In this document: piece after piece, positions 23,038 through 30,076 of the stretch
Numbering within the stretch: position 1 is the stretch's first letter
How the letters are laid out: each line of letters starts with the position of its first letter
Virus record (IMG/VR): IMGVR_UViG_3300037294_000198
Coordinates: 1-32,606 of that record
Reading direction: 5' to 3' (one strand)
Length of the DNA stretch: 32,606 nucleotides
From: a virus
Position numbers and translations under genes: made by a program
Notes under the pieces: model-generated
What the model saw: the letters and a program-made list of their open reading frames with translations, nothing else
Told to the model about the DNA's origin: nothing
Databases searched by the model: none

Positions 23038-24009
23038 TTAAAGTCCCTCGTAAGTAAGTATTAGTTCGCCATCAACAAGGGATGGGGTTGTAGTTGTTAG
23101 GTGAGACACAATAAGTTCACCTGCCGCCAACGTAAATGCACCAAAGTTAATTCCCAGCATAGACCCAGCATTAGCTAATAATAGTGATGTTGATGTTGCT
23201 GCTGTGGTGGCTGTTGTAGCAGACAACGATGCTTCATCTGCTTTTGTCGTAGCTGTTCCAGCGCTAGTGTTTGCTGCCGAGGCGCTGTTAGATGCACTAG
23301 TGACACTACTGTCTGCTGCGTTCTTACTTGCTAAAGCGCTTAACTCACTAGCATAAGCATTAGTGGCCGACGCTGATGCTGAATTCTTTGAGGAAAGCGC
23401 ATTAGACTCAGAGGTAGCGGCGTTGCTCTCACTTGTTGCTGCATTAGAGGCACTGGTTGCAGCTGCTGAGGCACTGGAAGAAGCATTGCTGGCTTGTGTT
23501 GTTGCAATGCCTGCTTGTGTAGAGGCTGTAGAGGCATTTGAGGAGCTATTTGATGCAGAGGTAGCCGAAGATGTTGCTGATACCCCTGCGGCATCTCTAG
23601 CAGTCTCTGAAGCTGTCTTAGCTGTGGTAGACGCTGTAGCGCTAGTAGCTGAGGCAGCAGCAGAAGCAGCCGCTACTGTGGCGCTGGAGGCGCTATTGGT
23701 TGCGTTGGTGGCAGCAGAAGAGGCACTAGTGCCTGCATTGGTTGCCTGAGTTGTTGCTGTGGATGCACTTGTAGCAGCATTGGTAGAACTTGTTGAAGCC
23801 TGAGAAGCACTTACAGAGGCTCCTGAAGCGCTTGTTGAAGCCCCTGAAGCACTCATAGCAGCCTCAGAAGCACTGGTGGACGCATTACCTGCTAAAATAC
23901 CCGCTTGATTTGCTGCTGAAGCGGCTGCAACACTGAGGGCTGCTATGGCAGTAAGTGCGGAATCACTGGTGGCATTTCCTCCCCCACCGGGGCCACGATA
24001 GATTGTCAT
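23038..24009 (-). CDS. Ala/Ser/Thr-rich repetitive tail fibre shaft protein (323 aa)
   Basis: The 323-residue protein has a glycine-rich start (MTIYRGPGGGGNATS). Residues from about 35 to 265 are then almost only Ala, Ser, Thr and Asn with a seven-residue period (for example SASGASTSASGASVSASQAS), which fits a trimeric coiled-coil fibre shaft. The last 50 residues form a beta end (INFGAFTLAAGELIVSHL). It lies between the capsid region and the fibre tip gene, starts in the stop of a small Cys protein (ATGA), and probably links tail to receptor-binding fibre. The repeats make it prone to length variation. Confidence 0.75.
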   Translation of the reverse strand: MTIYRGPGGGGNATSDSALTAIAALSVAAASAANQAGILAGNASTSASEAAMSASGASTSASGASVSASQASTSSTNAATSASTATTQATNAGTSASSAATNATNSASSATVAAASAAASATSATASTTAKTASETARDAAGVSATSSATSASNSSSNASTASTQAGIATTQASNASSSASAAATSASNAATSESNAATSESNALSSKNSASASATNAYASELSALASKNAADSSVTSASNSASAANTSAGTATTKADEASLSATTATTAATSTSLLLANAGSMLGINFGAFTLAAGELIVSHLTTTTPSLVDGELILTYEGL

Positions 24010-24149
24010 TCTTTTGCTTTCTTAGGCTTAGGGGGTTGTTTTACAACAAACACTTCTTCATACTCGGAGTGCTTACGCATATCCTTAATTGTCTCTTCGT
24101 CTGTCATTTCATACACACATCCCGTGTGCTTACATTTAAACATAGCCAT
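24006..24149 (-). CDS. 47-residue Cys/His peptide
   Basis: The 47-residue protein MAMFKCKHTGCVYEMTDEETIKDMRKH... carries C6, H8 and C11 near the start and another His at 28 within a helix, so a small zinc site is possible. It ends in a Lys/Pro-rich tail (KQPPKPKKAKE). ATG 24149 follows AAAAAGGAAAC, a strong site, and the stop overlaps the next start. It is unusual to find it between capsid and fibre genes. Function unknown. Confidence 0.6.
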   Translation of the reverse strand: MAMFKCKHTGCVYEMTDEETIKDMRKHSEYEEVFVVKQPPKPKKAKE

Positions 24150-24196
24150 GTTGTTTCCTTTTTAGAAAGCTTTGGTGGGGGGGAGAGAAGCCCTCT

Positions 24197-24221
24197 AAAA
24201 AGGAAGCCCCGAAGGGCTCCC
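24197..24221 (-). terminator. intrinsic terminator with UUCG tetraloop after the major capsid gene
   Basis: On the minus strand GGGAGCCC at 24221-24214 pairs with GGGCTTCC at 24209-24202 (8 bp, one G.U) across a TTCG loop, followed by five Ts at 24201-24197. It lies 13 bases after the capsid stop codon. C(UUCG)G loops are exceptionally stable. It should reduce transcription into the fibre and tail genes, or protect the capsid mRNA 3' end. Confidence 0.9.
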
Positions 24222-24233
24222 GTTTAAGCCAGG

Positions 24234-25093
24234 TTAGGCTGGAACTGCCAGAGCAACAGCAGAGCCGTCACGCAGTTCTTGAACACCGTACAGCGTGTCA
24301 GCAGTGAACAAGGTACCGAGGTATTCCTGTTTGTACTGAGTTTGCGAACGAACACCCATTTGCTCAACAAACACTGCGAAGTCTTTATGACCCATCAGTA
24401 CAATACGAGTGGCAGTAGAACCACTGGTCGTATCGGCGTTGTTGGTGACAAACACTGGGATGCCATAAACATTACCAATCTCACCGTTACGGATGGTGTT
24501 GGACGAACCAACTTCACCCACAAAGGCTTGCTCAGTAAAGCGGGCAATACCCATCAGCGTGTTACGGCTGGAAGGTGGAACCATCAAGAAGCGGCCGTCC
24601 ATTGGAACGTCGTTGTCATCCAAACGCTGAATGGAGCGACGGATAGCGGCGTCCGACAAAGCGCCAATGCCGACGTTTGCACCAGCAACATAAGAGGTTG
24701 TACCGTCAGCACCTGACTTGGCACCCGAATATGCAGCCGTACCGCTGCCGCCTTGAACGCCACGACCCAATTCAATAAGGGCAGTGTCAACTTGACGGGC
24801 CAGGGCGTAGCCAGCATCTTCAGTGTAGAAGTTGCGAAGCGAGGCCAAAGCCTGTGCTTCAACAATATCTTCAATCATGCGGCTATACTCATAGTGCTGG
24901 TCGATGGTGACAACAACTTCAGTGGCGGTGCCTGCAACCAAGGTGACTTGTGTGGAAGACGCTTTAACCGAAGCACTGCCGCGAACAGGAGCAGGAATGT
25001 GAAGCGAATCACCTTTCTTGCCCTTGAAGCTCATCTTCTTAACTAGATTAGCCAGTACAAGACTCTTCTTGTAAGTTGCAATGATTTCATCAG
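24234..25093 (-). CDS. major capsid protein, exon 2 (C-terminal 285 residues)
   Basis: The second part of the split capsid gene. Reading upstream from the internal methionine at 25034, the frame continues with DEIIATYKKSLVLANLVKK, which is the conserved N-terminal arm of this HK97-like capsid family, then meets the presumed 3' splice site at 25093/25094. Later regions include HYEYSRMIEDIVEAQALAS, ALIELGRGVQG and GDGRFLMVPPSSRNTLM-type segments (MDGRFLMVPPSS near 180). Spliced to exon 1 it yields 307 residues. The insert before it ends in G, as group I introns do. Taking the ATG at 25034 as start would drop 41 residues including the arm. Confidence 0.88.
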
Positions 25094-26010
25094 CGGGGAC
25101 ATTGCAAAACCTTCGACCATAGCTTACTCCGTAGAGTTGATTACACTTGGCCTGTGCGAGTGCGTATGACAGAACGCTAGTAGTTGCTCAATTTTGTGTT
25201 TTTTGAGCTTACTGTGTCGTAACACCTTACTTAAAAAGTGTTGTGCAAATGAGACATTAGAGGCTCCAAGAGAGTGCTTCCAGTCCATGATGTGTGGATG
25301 GCTCGCTCCCCGGTTGTTTAAGGTTCCTCCGAAGGCTTTGAAGAGCAGATCAAGGGCTACACGATCTTTGATGTGTGCCGTTGCCTGTACTAAGGCTCTG
25401 GGTGTGTTCTGACTAGGTGGTTGTTTAAATATGTAACTACCGTCCCCGTCTAAATACCCAGCAACCCAAGCCCAGGTTGGATGCTTCTTAGCTTTCAATG
25501 GGCCTGAGTCTTCACGCGAAGCCCTTGTAAAAACCTTTAACTGCTCTATTTCTGTATCTGTTAACACTTGAGATCGGAATTTCTTCCACATATCAAACAT
25601 GTTTTGCAGGTGCTTTCCTTTGATAACCATGTGCTTTACAAGACGGGGGGCGATCATTTCTAGATGAGATGCCTTGCTTATCTTCCAAACTGAGATGGGA
25701 GACCAATCTCCTCTTTGCTCTTTCCTACAAACTGTACCCATGCCTGTAGTTATTGGAAGAGAAGCTACGTAGCCTTGTCTGTCAATGGAATCTGATGCTG
25801 TAAGGCTGATTGTTAAATAAACTCTTTTATTAGTATATTCAAAACCAATGTGCCCATCAGCATCTAGCAAACCTGCCAAATACTTTACTTCTGTTTCATT
25901 TACGTGTTCTGTCATTTAGTACCCTTCATTTGTTTATGGGCATTCGCTTCTCTCGTGTTGGGGACAAGCCCTTCCACGTTATTCAGTAATCGTTACTTGG
26001 CCTTATGCTA
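25094..26010 (-). ncRNA. group I intron in the major capsid gene (917 nt)
   Basis: Exon/intron borders are deduced from the coding frame and from group I rules. The 5' exon ends in U, and its last seven bases AUUUGGU pair with GCCAAGU at 26001-25995 to form P1, with U.G at the splice site and a 9-base loop. The insert ends in G at 25094. P7-like strands are ACUACUA (25184-25178) and UAUGGU (25121-25116) with one bulged base. P3-like strands are AACGU (25980-25976) and GCGUU (25177-25173), in the canonical order P7-P3'-P8-P7'. A UAAG joining segment precedes P7'. Pairings were found by eye; no covariance score was computed. The insert carries an endonuclease ORF. Confidence 0.85.
25124..25915 (-). 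CDS. LAGLIDADG homing endonuclease inside the capsid intron
   Basis: The 263-residue protein has two LAGLIDADG motifs: YLAGLLDADG at 12-21 (catalytic D20) and WVAGYLDGDG at 150-159 (catalytic D158). This makes it a single-chain, two-domain enzyme. It should cut intron-less capsid alleles near the insertion site and so spread the intron. It may also act as maturase. ATG 25915 follows GAAGGG at 6 bases. The stop lies just before the P7' strand, so the last codons overlap the presumed P7, P3' and P8 elements of the ribozyme. Enzyme class is secure. Target is inferred from its location. Confidence 0.92.
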   Translation of the reverse strand: MTEHVNETEVKYLAGLLDADGHIGFEYTNKRVYLTISLTASDSIDRQGYVASLPITTGMGTVCRKEQRGDWSPISVWKISKASHLEMIAPRLVKHMVIKGKHLQNMFDMWKKFRSQVLTDTEIEQLKVFTRASREDSGPLKAKKHPTWAWVAGYLDGDGSYIFKQPPSQNTPRALVQATAHIKDRVALDLLFKAFGGTLNNRGASHPHIMDWKHSLGASNVSFAQHFLSKVLRHSKLKKHKIEQLLAFCHTHSHRPSVINSTE

Positions 26011-26074
26011 ACCAAATTTCTGGGATAAACGTTGCACCAGTAGTGGTGGTGATGTGATTAGTACCGAGAGCCAT
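26011..26074 (-). CDS. major capsid protein, exon 1 (N-terminal 21 residues)
   Basis: From ATG 26074 the frame reads MALGTNHITTTTGATFIPEIW, the typical start of this phage capsid family, and then the first base of a serine codon at 26011. Reading on without splicing gives two more codons (L, A) and then TAA at 26005-26003. Joined to exon 2 the codon becomes TCT (Ser), producing PEIWSDEIIATY, exactly the expected sequence. 64 + 860 bases is divisible by three. AAAGGAAA lies about 9 bases before the ATG. A short tandem repeat (TTAGCGCA twice, 26088-26103) lies just upstream. Confidence 0.88.
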
Positions 26075-26105
26075 TTTTAAATTTCCTTTAGCGCATTAGC
26101 GCATA

Positions 26106-26882
26106 TTACTTAACCCGCCCCTCCGCATAAGCCTGACGAATTTCAGGTTCAAGCGCTTCATATCGTGAGGGGTCTGTCATTCTAAGCCGGATAAGGTCGG
26201 CACGACGATAGACCTTCCTTGAAGACTCTCCAGTTCCACTAGTGTCAACCATTGCAGCTTTCATGTTCTGCTTAAGAACCTCAGCCCCGTCGGAGCGCGC
26301 TTGCGTTGTTTTAACACCACGAATCTGTTTAAATGTAGAAAGCAATTCATCAGCTGATTCAAAATCAAAGGAGGTGTCAGCTGCTGCATACATTTGCATA
26401 CGTAGCTTGCTTCCCTTAACCCAATCAATAAACTCCGGGTCTTGTACAACTTCTGAAAAATCGGGATGCTTCTTTTGGAGAGCACCTTGAGATTGCATTT
26501 GTTTAAATTGTGCCGCAGCTTGTTTAGCCGCTAAAACGTCCGGGTGTTTATCCACTGCGTTGCGAACTGCATTCTTTGGGTCTTCAAAGAAATCAATTTC
26601 ATCTTCAACTGTAGTAGGTGTATTTGTTTTAGAGAGTTGTTGTTTGAGTAGCTCATCTGCCAGTTTACGAACTTCACCTACCTCTTGGGCTTGGCGACCA
26701 ATTAGCTTCTCAGCCTCTTGGTGCATGTTCATGATGTCTTCCAGACTCTTGCCTTCATATTTAGAAGGAATCTTTGGACGCTCAGGAACCGCTTCTGGAG
26801 CCGCTACAGTTTCCTTGCGCTCCATGTTCTCCACTGCATCAAACTCACTATTAGTCATGTCTTCTTCATCAAATAATGCCAT
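26106..26882 (-). CDS. capsid scaffolding protein (258 aa)
   Basis: The 258-residue acidic, helical protein lies immediately upstream of the capsid gene, the position of scaffolds in podoviruses. It begins MALFDEEDMTNSEFDAVEN, has a coiled-coil-like middle (SLEDIMNMHQEAEKLIGRQAQ), a segment HPDFSEVVQDPEFIDWVKGS near 140 typical of these proteins, and a basic C terminus (SSRKVYRRADLIRLRM), which in scaffolds contacts the shell. AAAGGA precedes ATG 26882. Identity is by position and composition plus the HPDF...W pattern. Confidence 0.8.
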   Translation of the reverse strand: MALFDEEDMTNSEFDAVENMERKETVAAPEAVPERPKIPSKYEGKSLEDIMNMHQEAEKLIGRQAQEVGEVRKLADELLKQQLSKTNTPTTVEDEIDFFEDPKNAVRNAVDKHPDVLAAKQAAAQFKQMQSQGALQKKHPDFSEVVQDPEFIDWVKGSKLRMQMYAAADTSFDFESADELLSTFKQIRGVKTTQARSDGAEVLKQNMKAAMVDTSGTGESSRKVYRRADLIRLRMTDPSRYEALEPEIRQAYAEGRVK

Positions 26883-26947
26883 ACCGTCCTTTCATCCTGC
26901 CCGTGAGGGTTTTAGGATATTTAAAAATGAACTCCAAAAGGTTACTC

Positions 26948-27178
26948 TTACGAGGCTTTCTTCTGTTCTTGTTTGAGCTTTTCAGCCCGATTCTTTACCC
27001 ACTTGTCTGCGGCTCCGGGAAAAGCACCAGTGATGCCCTCCAACTTGATACGCGGGGTGGATAAGATTCTGATGGAATTATTGCCACATTCTTTACAAAC
27101 TGTGGTTCTAATGCCCTCATCAATCAATTGCTCTGTCACATGCCCTTCAGCACACATGAATTCATACATGCGCTTCAT
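26948..27178 (-). CDS. zinc-ribbon protein (76 aa)
   Basis: The 76-residue protein resembles FmdB-type regulators and phage ribbon proteins. It starts MKRMYEFMCAEGHVTEQLID and has C9-x3-H13 and C28-x2-C31 (VCKECGNNSI), a plausible zinc site, followed by SIRILSTPRIKLEGITGAFPGA and a basic helical tail. It starts in the stop of the previous gene (ATGA at 27178-27175). It is located between portal and scaffold, so it may be structural rather than regulatory. Confidence 0.65.
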   Translation of the reverse strand: MKRMYEFMCAEGHVTEQLIDEGIRTTVCKECGNNSIRILSTPRIKLEGITGAFPGAADKWVKNRAEKLKQEQKKAS

Positions 27179-27414
27179 TCTGAAGCCTCTTGTAAGCTCT
27201 CATATGCTGTTTCGCAGGCTTCTTTGCGGGATAAAAGCAGGTTAAGAATGTCTAGTTGTCCTTGTCGATGGAATAAGGAGTGTGCATCTTGGACTGTTGA
27301 CAATTCATTAACCGTGTTTTTAATCTTTGTGAAATCCTCCATCATCATGGCCCAACCTTTGGTTGCCATCATGGAGAATGTTTCATCATAAAAGTGCTGT
27401 AAATCAGGAGCCAT
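27175..27414 (-). CDS. small head-region protein (79 aa)
   Basis: The 79-residue acidic helical protein (MAPDLQHFYDETFSMMATKGW...) is the first gene after the promoter at 27447-27475, with AAGGAT 8 bases before ATG 27414. Small genes at this place between portal and scaffold occur in many podoviruses, but I do not recognise the fold or role. The ATGA overlap with the following ribbon gene suggests co-translation. Confidence 0.6.
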   Translation of the reverse strand: MAPDLQHFYDETFSMMATKGWAMMMEDFTKIKNTVNELSTVQDAHSLFHRQGQLDILNLLLSRKEACETAYESLQEASE

Positions 27415-27446
27415 TGGCTTTATCCTTCTGTTGTTTTAATGCAACC

Positions 27447-27475
27447 ATTGTAGCATATTTACAACGTTTTGTCAA
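27447..27475 (-). promoter_or_regulatory. sigma70-like promoter for the scaffold-capsid genes
   Basis: On the minus strand TTGACA (27475-27470), a 17-base spacer and TACAAT (27452-27447) form a near-consensus promoter. The -35 overlaps the portal stop codon. The predicted start is near 27440, 26 bases before the next ATG. It could raise transcription of the small head genes, scaffold and capsid over portal and terminase. Confidence 0.82.
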
Positions 27476-29499
27476 CTATGGGTTGTTTTCTGCATTTGCA
27501 TGGCTGTAATACGCTCATTACGCATGTTGTCATCCTCTTTGATGTTCAGGTCACGCTCTTTAAGCATAAGTTCCGTCATCCGGGCGCGTCGTTCAAAGTC
27601 TTTGCTCTCGTTGTCATCGTTTAGGTTGGTAGCAAGCGCTGCTGTAAGCTTTGCCTGTGCCAACTGAGGAGCCAACTGAGTTTCAACCTGAATTTGCTGT
27701 GATTCGGCTGATTTCTTCTGTGCCGCTGCTTGCAAGTCCTGCACCTGAGCCTGAATAAGAGCCATTTGAGCCTGCTGAGCCATTTGTTCAGCCTGTTGCT
27801 TCTGTTGCTCTGCTTCTGGGTCTGGTTGGCTCATCTTCTCAAGAGCAACCATCAACTCAGCACGATTACTCAAGCTGCTATTAGACAAAATACCCTTCAA
27901 AATGATAGGCAATACAGGTGTGTTGGGGCCAAGGGTTTGCAACAAGCCAATCATTTGCTGTTGTTCAAACTCACGGGCCAAGATTCCCAGGGTTGCTGTA
28001 GGCAAGAAGGTCATATCCACTGATGGATAGCGCTCTGGGTCAAACTGCATGTAGCGGTAGGCAGCTTTATTGATAAACGGGATCATGAAATCTTCTTGGA
28101 AGTTCACAAGGGTGCGTTTATACTTCTTAATAATGCCTGCCATAGCCATAGACATACCTTGTCCACTAGCGTCGCGCTGCGTAGCCGAAGGAAGCCCTGC
28201 TGAGTCAACTGTGCCTGTTGCTTGTAACAACATCCGCTCAAAGTTCTGAGCTGCTGCAGGGGCATCCACGTTGGATTGACCGAAATGGAACGGGAAGATC
28301 ACTTCTGAAGGTGGGCCGTTGGTCAGGATTGCCTTACCTGGCTTAACCTCAAACTTACCACCGCGAGGGATACGAGTGGCATCCATAGCAATCATAGGGG
28401 CTGTTGTAAGGGCTAGAGAGTCCATATGAGCACGTAGCTGGCCGTCAATGGCCTTCTGCATGTTGTACGCCTTCTCAACCGTCCCACGGCCATAGAAGCG
28501 GCCCGGAACCGTGTCGTCTTGGTAAGCAACAATAGGACGGTCTTTCATCATGTAGGGACTTTCTTCAGCCTTTAACAAGATGTTCTCATTGGCAATTACA
28601 ATGATGGCCTCAACCATGTCGCTGTAGTCGTCTGCCAAACTGTCTTCAGGAAACAGATCAATTTCGCTTTCTGATTCTTCATCGTTCAAAGCATTGAGAT
28701 ATTCACGGGGGATAAGACCGTAATAGGTTAGTAGCTTAACCTTGTCGTCGTCGTAGTTACGAAGCTCTTGGGTGGCTTCCAGCGTCTCATCTGTTGGAGA
28801 AATAACGATGTTACGCTTCATGTACACACCCTTCTCCATATTAGCCACAACACGGTGGATGGAGACATACTTCTCTACAGCGCAGCCCATGGCCTCTTCA
28901 ATGCTGTCGGCGTTGGGGTCAATAAGGAAGTTCTTTGGGTTGATTGGTTTAATCTTTACAAAGAAGCGTTCGCTTTCTTGCACACCAATAGCTGCGACAC
29001 CCTGTGAACCAGGCATTGTCTGGGTTGCTGGTTTGTACTCAGTGCTAGTGCCAATAATAACTTCACCGATGCCGGTGCCGTAGATTTCAGCCATCAGCTC
29101 AATGTGGTCAATGCTCTTCTTAATCTTGTCCCGCTTGAAGTCTTCCATCAGCATGGCTTTAATGGCTTCAACATCCATTGGGTTGCCGTCTACGTCCTTT
29201 AGGTCATCCTGAATGTCAAAGAACTCTCCTTGACCAAAAATGGCTTCAATGATTTCAGCGTGGCGTGTTTCCACAGCCTGCTGCGTTGCTGGGCTAATGA
29301 TGCGACTTCGTTCACTGTCACGGGTTTTGTCTTCAGAGGCCCATTGACCACGGAAGATGCGCTCGTACTCCTCCCAAAGCTCCATGAAGTTACTGTCTCG
29401 ATAGTCACGCCACCGCTCTGTGTGATCAACAACCCAAGAGACTAGATCTTTCTCTTCTGATGTGCTTTCTTCGAAGTCTTCTCGTGTTTCTTTAGCCAT
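27472..29499 (-). CDS. portal protein (head-tail connector)
   Basis: The 675-residue portal forms the dodecameric ring where DNA enters. Recognisable features are the acidic N terminus, the motif RSRIISPATQQAVETRHAEI near 65, IYGTGIGEVIIG near 140, and KPINPKNFLIDPNADSIEEA near 180. Further features are YNMQKAIDGQLRAHMDSLALTTAPMI near 345-370 and a Gln/Ala-rich coiled-coil C terminus (PEAEQQKQQAEQMAQQAQMALIQ), the usual barrel/helix end. It belongs to the large podovirus portal group. It is separated from TerL by three small genes. Confidence 0.92.
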   Translation of the reverse strand: MAKETREDFEESTSEEKDLVSWVVDHTERWRDYRDSNFMELWEEYERIFRGQWASEDKTRDSERSRIISPATQQAVETRHAEIIEAIFGQGEFFDIQDDLKDVDGNPMDVEAIKAMLMEDFKRDKIKKSIDHIELMAEIYGTGIGEVIIGTSTEYKPATQTMPGSQGVAAIGVQESERFFVKIKPINPKNFLIDPNADSIEEAMGCAVEKYVSIHRVVANMEKGVYMKRNIVISPTDETLEATQELRNYDDDKVKLLTYYGLIPREYLNALNDEESESEIDLFPEDSLADDYSDMVEAIIVIANENILLKAEESPYMMKDRPIVAYQDDTVPGRFYGRGTVEKAYNMQKAIDGQLRAHMDSLALTTAPMIAMDATRIPRGGKFEVKPGKAILTNGPPSEVIFPFHFGQSNVDAPAAAQNFERMLLQATGTVDSAGLPSATQRDASGQGMSMAMAGIIKKYKRTLVNFQEDFMIPFINKAAYRYMQFDPERYPSVDMTFLPTATLGILAREFEQQQMIGLLQTLGPNTPVLPIILKGILSNSSLSNRAELMVALEKMSQPDPEAEQQKQQAEQMAQQAQMALIQAQVQDLQAAAQKKSAESQQIQVETQLAPQLAQAKLTAALATNLNDDNESKDFERRARMTELMLKERDLNIKEDDNMRNERITAMQMQKTTHS

Positions 29500-29502
29500 G
29501 TG

Positions 29503-29646
29503 TTATTTCTTCTTTGGTGGTGTGTGGGACAATGTTTTACTAGCCGCTGTGTGCTTTTCACCTGTCATCAGCACACCCGCTTCTTTGTGGGTGGCCCCTG
29601 TGTGTAGCTTACCGCTGGGCAGGTAGTGGGGTTTTCCTTTAGCCAT
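29503..29646 (-). CDS. 47-residue basic protein next to portal
   Basis: The 47-residue protein begins MAKGKPHYLPSGKLHTGATHK and ends HTPPKKK. It is Lys/His/Thr-rich with no acidic stretch. ATG 29646 overlaps the stop of the previous gene (TAATG) and follows AAAAGGAAATA, a strong site. Similar mini-proteins are found in front of podovirus portals. It could be a minor virion or packaging protein. Function unknown. Confidence 0.7.
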   Translation of the reverse strand: MAKGKPHYLPSGKLHTGATHKEAGVLMTGEKHTAASKTLSHTPPKKK

Positions 29647-29795
29647 TATTTCCTTTTAGCGGTTTTTGCAGACTTAACGAAGTCGGCTTTAGAAGGGGCA
29701 GCTTTGGAGCCAACCTTGTTCATCTTTTCACCAGAACCACCAGCAATGCGTTTCTGCTTGGCGTTAATGTTTGCGTATAGGCCGGGCTTGTTCAT
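29646..29795 (-). CDS. conserved 49-residue basic protein (LYANIxAK type)
   Basis: The 49-residue protein MNKPGLYANINAKQKRIAGGSGEKM... matches a very common small podovirus/siphovirus protein located between terminase and portal (LYANI-x-AK-x-KRI-x-x-GSGEKM). AAGGAG lies 8 bases before ATG 29795. It is strongly basic and likely binds DNA or portal. Its role has not been shown, to my knowledge. It overlaps the next gene by one base. Confidence 0.75.
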   Translation of the reverse strand: MNKPGLYANINAKQKRIAGGSGEKMNKVGSKAAPSKADFVKSAKTAKRK

Positions 29796-29811
29796 TTCAA
29801 AACTCCTTGTA

Positions 29812-30075
29812 TTACCATTTAACTTTGTTAGCCCAATAAGCAGCTGACATTTTGCCTTTGGCTATGTTCTTGGCATGACGGGACTTAAAGGCTTCATTGC
29901 GGTCAGAACCATCAGGACTACCACTTACCCCCTGCTGTCCAAACCTAATTGTTTTAACCTCGTCGCCCTCCTTGGCAACAACAACGTGGCTTTTAGTTGG
30001 GTGAGAAGGGGTTCGTTTAGGGGCATTGAAACCCGTTACGCCTGCTTTTTCAAGTTTTGGATTCTTGGTAGCCAT
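29812..30075 (-). CDS. conserved phage protein ending KMSAAYWANKVKW (87 aa)
   Basis: The 87-residue basic protein contains KRTPSHPTKSHVVVAKEGDEVKTIRFGQQGV near residues 20-50 and ends RHAKNIAKGKMSAAYWANKVKW. I recognise this widespread but uncharacterised phage domain, often found between terminase and portal. Start ATG 30075 follows AGGAT. It may interact with DNA. Family identity is reasonably secure, function is not. Confidence 0.75.
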   Translation of the reverse strand: MATKNPKLEKAGVTGFNAPKRTPSHPTKSHVVVAKEGDEVKTIRFGQQGVSGSPDGSDRNEAFKSRHAKNIAKGKMSAAYWANKVKW

Positions 30076-30076
30076 G

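Noticed and set aside
23363-23749. 128-residue plus-strand frame rich in Ala, Glu and Val
   Set aside because: It is the opposite strand of the Ala/Ser repeat fibre gene. Its composition follows from the repeat.
24234-25034. Complete capsid gene starting at the internal ATG at 25034
   Set aside because: The frame continues upstream with the conserved N-terminal arm, and exon 1 supplies the usual start. This ATG is an internal methionine after ANLVKK.
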